From assembly GCA_910584605.1 (NCBI GenBank), contig CAJUAW010000098.1:1-10903 (forward strand): a stretch of DNA of 10,903 bases, read 5' to 3'. Under the pieces are notes generated by a model. That model searched no databases. It had not been told where the DNA came from and saw only the letters and a program-made list of their open reading frames with translations. The DNA is from an uncultured Oscillospiraceae bacterium. GTDB lineage: Bacteria; Bacillota_A; Clostridia; Oscillospirales; Oscillospiraceae. Positions 1 to 5,811 of this stretch are shown in pieces; position 1 is the first letter of the stretch, and every line of letters begins with the position of its first letter. A program made the translations under genes and the position numbers.

Positions 1-2
1 GC

Positions 3-1832
3 CTGCGCCTGATGCACTCCATGTTCCACATGGGGGACCGTGACCCCTTCGCCTTCGAGTGGAAATGGCTGGTGGAGTCCGGGCTTTCCGTGAAGGACTT
101 CATCGCCCCCGCCGCCTTTGCCTTCAACGGGCGGCGCACCTTCCAGGTGGGCGGTATGTACGGCGCTTTGTCGTTCCTGTCCATCACCGCCTCGGACATC
201 AGCGACCGTATGCTGGCGGACATCCTGGACATCGACTCCAGCCAGATCGTAACCATGCACATCCAGTCCATCGACCAGAACAAGGCCATCAAGACGGTGA
301 AGCACACCATCACGGAGCTGGACCGCAGCAAGATCGAGGAACAGAAGAAGGCCGTCCGCGCCGGGTACGACATCGACATCATCCCCTCCGACCTCGCTAC
401 CTACGGCAGGGACGCCAAGGCGCTCCTGAAGGAATTGCAGAGCCAGAACGAGCGGATGTTCATGGTGACGTTCCTGGTGATGAACACCGGGCGCACCGAG
501 CAGGAGCTGGAGACCAACGTGTTCCAGTCCCAGAGCATCGCCCAGAAGCACAACTGCGTCCTGCGGCGGCTGGACTTCCAGCAGGAGCAGGGGCTGATGT
601 CCTCCCTGCCGCTGGCGCAGAACCTCATCGAGATACAGCGGGGCCTTACCACCAGCTCCACCGCCATCTTCATCCCGTTCACCACGCAGGAGCTGTTCCA
701 GGATCGGAAGGAGTCCCTCTACTACGGCCTGAACGCACTCTCCAACAACCTCATCATGGTGGACAGGAAGGCTCTTAAAAACCCTAACGGCCTCATCCTC
801 GGTACGCCCGGTTCCGGCAAGTCCTTCGCCGCCAAGCGGGAGATCGCCAACGCTTTCCTTGTGTCGGACGATGACGTCATCATCTGTGACCCGGAGGCGG
901 AGTACGCGCCGCTGGTGGAGCGGTTCGGCGGGCAGATCATCAGGATCAGCCCGTCCAGCAGCCAGTATGTCAACCCGATGGACATCAACCTGAACTACTC
1001 CGAGGAGGACAACCCCGTGGCCCTGAAAGCCGACTTCATCCTCTCCCTGTGCGAGCTGGTGGTAGGCGGCAAGGAGGGCCTCCAGCCGGTGGAGAAAACG
1101 GTCATCGACCGCTGCGTCCACCAGATATACCAGAAGTATTTCGAGGACCCCAGGCCGGAGAATATGCCCCTCTTGCAGGACCTCTACGAGGCGCTCTTAA
1201 AGCAGGAGGAGAAGGAGGCCCGCCATGTGGCGACCGCCCTTGAAATTTATGTCACCGGCTCCCTGAACATCTTCAACCACCGCACTAATGTGGACATCAC
1301 CAACCGCATCGTCTGCTTTGACATCAAGGACCTGGGCAAGCAGATGAAGAAGATCGGGATGCTGGTGGTGCAGGATCAGGTGTGGGGGCGCGTGACCCAG
1401 AACCGCAGCGCGGGCAAGGCCACCCGGTATTTCATGGACGAGTTCCATCTGCTCCTGAAGGAGGAGCAGACGGCGGCCTACTCCGTGGAGATTTGGAAAC
1501 GGTTCCGCAAATGGGGAGGCATCCCCACCGGCATCACCCAGAATGTGAAGGACCTGCTCTCCAGCCGGGAAGTGGAGAACATCTTTGAGAACAGCGACTT
1601 CATCATCATGCTCAACCAGGCGGCGGGGGACCGCGCCATCCTGGCGAAGCAGCTCAACATCTCGCCCCACCAGCTCTCCTATGTGACCCACTCCGGCGAG
1701 GGTGAGGGGCTGCTGTTTTTCGGCAATGTCATCCTGCCCTTCGTGGACCGTTTCCCCACCGACCTGGAACTCTACAAGATCATGACGACCAAGCTGACGG
1801 AGGTCAGGAAGCGGGAGGTGGACAATGGCTGA
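3..1832 (+). CDS. VirB4-like conjugation ATPase, 5'-truncated
   Basis: This is the cytoplasmic motor ATPase of the type IV secretion (conjugation) channel, thought to power channel assembly and DNA transfer. The reading frame is open to the left edge, so the N-terminus is missing; 606 residues follow the first visible Met at position 12, and relatives are usually around 800 residues. Counting from that Met, the Walker A motif GTPGSGKS is at residues 264-271 (bases 801-824). The Walker B motif is RYFMDEFHLL, with Asp476 and Glu477. The VirB4/TraG-type motif GITQN follows, with Gln510. The segment before Walker A, including STAIFIPFTTQEL, is typical of Firmicutes ICE VirB4 proteins. The stop overlaps the next gene by 8 bases, which suggests translational coupling. 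The family assignment is firm. The exact ICE subtype is inferred. Confidence 0.93.
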   Translation: MRLMHSMFHMGDRDPFAFEWKWLVESGLSVKDFIAPAAFAFNGRRTFQVGGMYGALSFLSITASDISDRMLADILDIDSSQIVTMHIQSIDQNKAIKTVKHTITELDRSKIEEQKKAVRAGYDIDIIPSDLATYGRDAKALLKELQSQNERMFMVTFLVMNTGRTEQELETNVFQSQSIAQKHNCVLRRLDFQQEQGLMSSLPLAQNLIEIQRGLTTSSTAIFIPFTTQELFQDRKESLYYGLNALSNNLIMVDRKALKNPNGLILGTPGSGKSFAAKREIANAFLVSDDDVIICDPEAEYAPLVERFGGQIIRISPSSSQYVNPMDINLNYSEEDNPVALKADFILSLCELVVGGKEGLQPVEKTVIDRCVHQIYQKYFEDPRPENMPLLQDLYEALLKQEEKEARHVATALEIYVTGSLNIFNHRTNVDITNRIVCFDIKDLGKQMKKIGMLVVQDQVWGRVTQNRSAGKATRYFMDEFHLLLKEEQTAAYSVEIWKRFRKWGGIPTGITQNVKDLLSSREVENIFENSDFIIMLNQAAGDRAILAKQLNISPHQLSYVTHSGEGEGLLFFGNVILPFVDRFPTDLELYKIMTTKLTEVRKREVDNG

Positions 1833-3738
1833 TAAGGCGCGCCGCCTCCATTTTACGGAGGATGAGCTTTCTGACCGGGACATCCGCAGGGCGGCGAAAA
1901 AGGCGGACAAGGCCGCCGATAGAGTGGACCGGGCGAATGAGAAGCTCCCGACAAAGAGGCGTGTGCGTATCACCCGTGACAGCGGCAGGGCCGAGGCCGT
2001 GGATGAGCGGCTTTCGGATAAGCTCCACCAGTCCCGGCAGTCCTCCAAAGCGGACAGGGAAAAGGAAAAAGCCCCCTCGAAAAGGCGACCCCGCACCACC
2101 GCCAGAAGCGGCAAGGTGGAGGCCACCGCGGAGCGGCTCTCGGATAAGCTGCGCCCGGAATGGCAGTCTACGAAAGCCGCAAGGGGCAAGCTCCGCATCG
2201 AAGTGACGGAAGCCACCGCCCGGAAGCCGGGAGTGGGTGGCCGGGCGGCGGTGAATGCCACCGCCGCTGCTCTCCATGCGGCAAGGAACACCGTCCGGGA
2301 CGCTGTGGGCCGTTCGGACAATGACGGTGAGGGCAACTCCGGCGCGGATGCCCTGCAAAGCGGGGAGTCCACGGTGCGGAACACCGGGAACGTCGTGAAC
2401 AACCGCCATTACAGCCACAAGCTGAAACAGTACGACAAGGCGGCGAGGCTGGAGCGGAAGTCTGACGCGGCGAATGTGGAGGCGCTATACCGGCGGGAGC
2501 GCCACAATGACCCCAGCCCCTCCTCCAACCCCATCTCCAGGTGGCGGCAGAAGCAGGAACTGAAAAAGCGGTATATGGAGGCCAAAGCCAGCGGCAGGGC
2601 CGGGGCATCCGGGGCGGCGAAGGGCGGCAAAAAGACCGCCGAGGGAACGAAGTCATTGGTGGACAAGGGGGTCGAGTTCGTGAAGGAGCATCCCAAAGCC
2701 ATCCTCATCGTTGGCATCCTGGGGCTTCTGGTGATGCTCATCGCCGGGATGTTCTCCTCCTGCACCGCCATGTTCGCCGGGAGCGGGAACGCTGTGCTGG
2801 GGACCTCCTACACGGCGGAGGACGCCGACATCACCGGGGCCGACGCGGACTATACGGCGCTGGAAACCGCCCTGAACAACCAGGTGAACAGCATCGAAAG
2901 CACCCACCCCGGCTATGACGAGTACCGCTACGACCTGGCAGAGATCGGCCACAACCCCTATGAGTTGGCCTCTTATCTGACCGTCCTGTTCGAGGACTAC
3001 ACCAGGGCGGAGGTCCAAAGCACCCTGCAAAGCCTGTTCGCCCAGCAGTACACCCTCACCCTCACGCCGGAAGTGGAGGTCCGCTACCGCACAGAGACCA
3101 GGACGGACAGCGAGGGCAACGACTACGATGTGGAAGTGCCGTACAACTATTATATCCTCAATGTGAAGCTGACCAACAAGGGGCTGGGGGCGGTGATCCT
3201 GGCCTCCGGGCTGACAACGGAGCAGGCCGACCGCTACGATGTGCTGATGACCACCAGCGGCAACCGTTCGGAGCTGTTCGGGGAGGATGTGTACGGCGTG
3301 TCCGGGGGCGAGTACACGGACTATGACATCCCCGGCGAGGCGCTGACCGATGAGAAATTCCGCAGGATGATAACCGAGGCGGAGAAGTACCTGGGGATGC
3401 CCTATGTCTGGGGCGGCAACTCCCCCAGCACAAGTTTTGACTGCTCCGGCTTTGTGTCATGGGTCATCAACCACAGCGGCAACGGCTGGAATGTGGGGCG
3501 GCTGGGGGCCAAGGGGCTGAAAGGAATATGCGACATCATCCCGCCCGACCAGGCGAAGCCGGGGGACCTGATCTTCTTCCACCACACCTACGATGCCCCG
3601 GACCCCAGCGACGCCACCCATGTGGGCATCTATGTGGGCGATGGGATGATGATCCACTGCGGAAATCCCATCTCCTACGCCAGCACCGAGAGCAGCTATT
3701 GGCAGAGCCATTTCCTGTGCTTCGGGCGCATCAGGTAA
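1825..3738 (+). CDS. Membrane-anchored NlpC/P60 peptidoglycan hydrolase of the ICE
   Basis: This 637-residue protein probably cuts peptide stems of peptidoglycan so the conjugation channel can cross the wall, the job of CwlT (Orf14) in Tn916. Residues 1-290 are highly charged and probably cytoplasmic. They contain a 29-residue repeat at 39-67 and 81-109. One membrane helix lies at about 292-311. An extracytoplasmic middle domain (about 330-500, with HPGYDEYRY and IGHNPYEL) follows; I recognise it only as recurring in such ICE proteins. The C-terminal NlpC/P60 domain (about 515-637) has Cys540 in FDCSG, His599 in THVGIYVG and a third polar residue, probably His611 in MIHCG, so it looks catalytically intact. 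Unlike Tn916 CwlT, I see no lysozyme/transglycosylase domain. The start ATG overlaps the VirB4 stop and is preceded by GGAGGTG (1814-1820). Confidence 0.9.
   Translation: MADKARRLHFTEDELSDRDIRRAAKKADKAADRVDRANEKLPTKRRVRITRDSGRAEAVDERLSDKLHQSRQSSKADREKEKAPSKRRPRTTARSGKVEATAERLSDKLRPEWQSTKAARGKLRIEVTEATARKPGVGGRAAVNATAAALHAARNTVRDAVGRSDNDGEGNSGADALQSGESTVRNTGNVVNNRHYSHKLKQYDKAARLERKSDAANVEALYRRERHNDPSPSSNPISRWRQKQELKKRYMEAKASGRAGASGAAKGGKKTAEGTKSLVDKGVEFVKEHPKAILIVGILGLLVMLIAGMFSSCTAMFAGSGNAVLGTSYTAEDADITGADADYTALETALNNQVNSIESTHPGYDEYRYDLAEIGHNPYELASYLTVLFEDYTRAEVQSTLQSLFAQQYTLTLTPEVEVRYRTETRTDSEGNDYDVEVPYNYYILNVKLTNKGLGAVILASGLTTEQADRYDVLMTTSGNRSELFGEDVYGVSGGEYTDYDIPGEALTDEKFRRMITEAEKYLGMPYVWGGNSPSTSFDCSGFVSWVINHSGNGWNVGRLGAKGLKGICDIIPPDQAKPGDLIFFHHTYDAPDPSDATHVGIYVGDGMMIHCGNPISYASTESSYWQSHFLCFGRIR
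1939..2151 (+). repeat. Two-copy 29-residue coding repeat in the NlpC/P60 protein
   Basis: Residues 39-67 and 81-109 of the NlpC/P60 protein align without gaps, offset by 42 residues (126 bases). Both share the pattern EK-x-P-(T/S)-KRR-x-R, then SG and a closing ERLSDKL. A fainter third echo of the closing motif is ELSDRD at residues 14-19. The DNA is also clearly similar, especially over the ERLSDKL codons. The segment is basic and predicted to be cytoplasmic. Its role is unknown. Confidence 0.75.
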
Positions 3739-3762
3739 AACAGAAAGGCGGTGAGGGACAAG

Positions 3763-4158
3763 ATGGATGAGATGGAGAAAGACCCGCGCCAGCCATCAGA
3801 GGCGTATCCCGGCGAGACCATCGGGAGCCTTATGGCGGAGTGCGAGGAACTGGAGCAGTATATCGGCGGCGAAAAGGACCGGCTGGAACGCTTCATGCTG
3901 GAGACAGGCGGCGCAAGCGACGCATCTGACCGCATGGAGGAGCGGATAGCCATCCTGCAAGATATGCTCACATCGGCGGAGGGCCGCTTGCAGGCGCTGT
4001 ACGATGCCCAGGAGCGGGAGGCTTTTGCGCCGGAGAAAGAAGCCGCAGGGCGGACATCGGTGATAAAGGACCTCGCGGAGAGAAAGGCGGCGGCAACACA
4101 GAAACCGCCTGAAATGAAAAAGGAACGGAAAGCCCCAGGCATGGATATGGAACGGTAA
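3763..4158 (+). CDS. Small coiled-coil protein of unknown function
   Basis: This hydrophilic 131-residue protein has no signal peptide or membrane segment, so it is probably cytoplasmic. Heptad-like helical stretches rich in Glu, Lys and Leu run over about residues 20-85, for example ECEELEQYIGGEKDRLE and MEERIAILQDML. A basic, Lys/Pro-rich tail follows. I do not recognise a family. It sits 24 bases after the NlpC/P60 stop and 50 bases before the DUF4315 gene, all on the same strand, so it is probably a co-transcribed accessory gene of the element. I chose ATG 3763 because GAGGG (3753-3757) is correctly spaced before it. An in-frame GTG at 3751 would add four residues but has poorer spacing. 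Confidence 0.7.
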   Translation: MDEMEKDPRQPSEAYPGETIGSLMAECEELEQYIGGEKDRLERFMLETGGASDASDRMEERIAILQDMLTSAEGRLQALYDAQEREAFAPEKEAAGRTSVIKDLAERKAAATQKPPEMKKERKAPGMDMER

Positions 4159-4208
4159 CGGCCTATCCCTGCCCCAAAACATTTCAGGTACAACCAAAAG
4201 GAGCGAAA

Positions 4209-4511
4209 ATGAGCGAGAGACTGGACAAGATCGGGGCGGACCGTGACCGCGCAAAGGAAAAGCGCGACCTGTGGGACGCCCGGTACAAGGAACTTTGCCA
4301 GAAGTATATCCAGCAGGAGAACACGGAGATCCATGAGATGGTGCGGGCGCAGAACCTGACCCCGGACCAGCTTGCGGCGGTCCTGAAAGCCCTGCAAGGC
4401 GGGATGTTCCCCTCCCCGGCCGCCATGCCGGGGGCGGGTGCGCCGGGTATGCAGGCTGGCCGTGACAACAATACTTCTGAGATCAAGGAGGATGAACAGG
4501 ATGAAATTTAA
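4209..4511 (+). CDS. DUF4315 family ICE accessory protein
   Basis: This 100-residue protein has a charged helical N-terminal half (LDKIGADRDRAKEKRDLWDA) and the core ENTEIHEMVRAQNLTPDQLA, which I recognise as DUF4315, a small family found next to DUF4366 and NlpC/P60 genes in Clostridial conjugative elements. Its biochemical role is unknown. It has no signal peptide, so it is likely cytoplasmic. The tail is Gly/Pro/Met-rich, then acidic. A good ribosome-binding site, AAAAGGAG (4196-4203), lies five bases before the ATG. The last 11 bases overlap the start of the DUF4366 gene, whose ribosome-binding site lies inside this gene, so translation of the two is probably coupled. Confidence 0.82.
   Translation: MSERLDKIGADRDRAKEKRDLWDARYKELCQKYIQQENTEIHEMVRAQNLTPDQLAAVLKALQGGMFPSPAAMPGAGAPGMQAGRDNNTSEIKEDEQDEI
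4485..4491 (+). promoter_or_regulatory. Ribosome-binding site that fixes the DUF4366 start
   Basis: AAGGAGG lies inside the end of the DUF4315 gene, nine bases before ATG 4501. It decides between that ATG, which opens directly into a signal peptide, and in-frame upstream starts at 4438 and 4492. Those would add a basic stretch ahead of the signal peptide or leave no room for the ribosome-binding site. Confidence 0.8.
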
Positions 4512-5748
4512 GAGCATGATCGCCGGCCTTCTGGCTGGCGTTCTGATGATGGGCAACCTCTCCGCCGTTTGCTTCGCGGCGGAGGGCGCCCCGACCCCCA
4601 CCAGCGGGGCTACAGAGACGGAGGCCGTGGAGACTGCCCCCGCTGAAACGGATGAGACTGCCGGGGACGCTTCGGAGGACGGCAGCCCCGCCCTGCCTGA
4701 CGGCGTTACCCTTGGAACAAAGGTCGTCCTGCCGGAGGGCGTGGCTATCGGTGAGGATGGAAAGATTACCTTTTCCGCTCAGGGGCTGGAGCAGATCATG
4801 GAGGCCCTGATGGGCGGTGATGCCGGTGGGGACACCGATACCGAGCCGGAGACAGAGACCGTCACTGTCGGCACAGTCAATGTCCGCAGCGACACCTACC
4901 TGAACCTCCGCTCCGGCTCCGGCCTGGAGCATTCGGTGATCGGGCATCTGCTCCGGGGGACCGAGGTGGAGGTCATCGGCGAGAGCGGCGACTGGTATCA
5001 GGTCGTTGTCCCGGAGGCCACCGGGTATGTCTACAAGGACTATCTGGATGTGACGGAACAGGAGGCCCCCACCGCCCCGCCCACGGATGACGGGCAGGAC
5101 GAACCTCCCACCGGCAGCGGCATTGACGAGGACACCCTGATGATGATGCTCCTGCTGATGATGAGCATGGGCAATACCGACACGGCAGAGCCTCCCTCCG
5201 CCGCCCTCACCCCGGACGGCAACCTGACGCTGGTGGACGATTATGACGAGGCCCATGCGGACGGCTCCGGCAAGCAGTTCATCACGCTGGTGACAAAGGC
5301 CGGGAACACCTTCTATCTCATCATCGACCGGGATGACGAGGGGGAGCAGACCGTCCACTTCCTGAACCTGGTGGACGAGGCGGACCTGCTGGCCCTGATG
5401 GATGAGGACACGGCGGCGAAATACACCAAGCCGGAGCCGGAGGTCCAGCCGCCCGCTGAGAACCAGGAGCCGGAGGACGGGGACGGCGAGGACAAGCCGG
5501 ATGAGGAAAAGCCCGCGCCCAAGGTGAACCCTCTGCCCGCCCTGCTCCTTGTGCTGGCACTGCTGGGCGGAGGCGGCTTCTTCGCCTACACGAAGTTCTT
5601 CAAGGGCGGCGGGAAGAAGGAGCAGTTAAAGCCCGACCCGGATGCGGATTATCTGGATGATGACGAGGACTACGGCCTCCCGGAGGACATCGGGGCTGAC
5701 GATGAGGACGGGAGCGGTTTTGACGAAGAGGACGATGAACCTGTGTAA
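4501..5748 (+). CDS. CD1107-like (DUF4366) secreted membrane protein with SH3b domain
   Basis: This 415-residue surface protein is of a family conserved in Clostridial ICEs, with no known biochemical role. A signal peptide (about 1-26, ending near VCFAA) is followed by a Thr/Glu-rich linker. A bacterial SH3 domain (about 123-184) follows, with VNVRSDTYLNLRSGSG, then GDWYQV and GYVYKDYLDV; such domains commonly bind cell wall. Next are a short Met/Leu-rich patch (213-223) and the DUF4366 core (about 235-302, with GKQFITLVTKAGNTFYLIIDRD). A Pro/Glu linker leads to a membrane helix (about 343-363), then KKFF-type basic residues and a very acidic tail (378-415). By the positive-inside rule the tail should be cytoplasmic. 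The SH3b domain suggests the ectodomain touches peptidoglycan near the transfer channel; that role is inferred. Confidence 0.85.
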   Translation: MKFKSMIAGLLAGVLMMGNLSAVCFAAEGAPTPTSGATETEAVETAPAETDETAGDASEDGSPALPDGVTLGTKVVLPEGVAIGEDGKITFSAQGLEQIMEALMGGDAGGDTDTEPETETVTVGTVNVRSDTYLNLRSGSGLEHSVIGHLLRGTEVEVIGESGDWYQVVVPEATGYVYKDYLDVTEQEAPTAPPTDDGQDEPPTGSGIDEDTLMMMLLLMMSMGNTDTAEPPSAALTPDGNLTLVDDYDEAHADGSGKQFITLVTKAGNTFYLIIDRDDEGEQTVHFLNLVDEADLLALMDEDTAAKYTKPEPEVQPPAENQEPEDGDGEDKPDEEKPAPKVNPLPALLLVLALLGGGGFFAYTKFFKGGGKKEQLKPDPDADYLDDDEDYGLPEDIGADDEDGSGFDEEDDEPV

Positions 5749-5764
5749 GACGGGGGCGTGTGAG

Positions 5765-5793
5765 AAAGGCGGCGGGAGCCGTCTTTTATTTTT
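5765..5793 (+). terminator. Intrinsic terminator or attenuator before the thioester adhesin gene
   Basis: AAAGGCGGC (5765-5773) and GCCGTCTTT (5778-5786) form a 9-bp stem with one G-U pair around a GGGA tetraloop. The T-rich run TTTTATTTTT (5784-5793) overlaps and follows the 3' arm. This is the classic shape of a Rho-independent terminator. It lies between the DUF4366 stop (5748) and the adhesin ribosome-binding site (AAAGGA, 5802-5807). No obvious promoter follows it, so partial read-through (attenuation) is the likely mode. Confidence 0.72.
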
Positions 5794-5811
5794 GGAAAAA
5801 GAAAGGAACAG

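Noticed and set aside
59..778. Alternative plus-strand frame of 239 codons within VirB4
   Set aside because: It is a His/Arg/Gly-rich frame shadow; the VirB4 frame covers it fully.
1197..2402. 401-codon minus-strand frame across the VirB4/NlpC junction
   Set aside because: It is antisense to two well-supported genes, has an Arg/Ser/Leu-rich composition and no recognisable domain.
4438..4500. Longer start for the DUF4366 protein
   Set aside because: It would place 21 basic residues before a clear signal peptide and ignores AAGGAGG at 4485-4491, which fits ATG 4501.
3696..4601. 301-codon minus-strand frame over the small accessory genes
   Set aside because: The plus-strand genes have ribosome-binding sites and a recognisable DUF4315; the antisense translation has no coherent fold signature.
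5747..5785. Longer-range hairpin AAGACGG with CCGTCTT after the DUF4366 stop
   Set aside because: It has seven pairs and a 25-base loop, and it competes for the same 3' arm as the far more stable tetraloop hairpin at 5765-5786.
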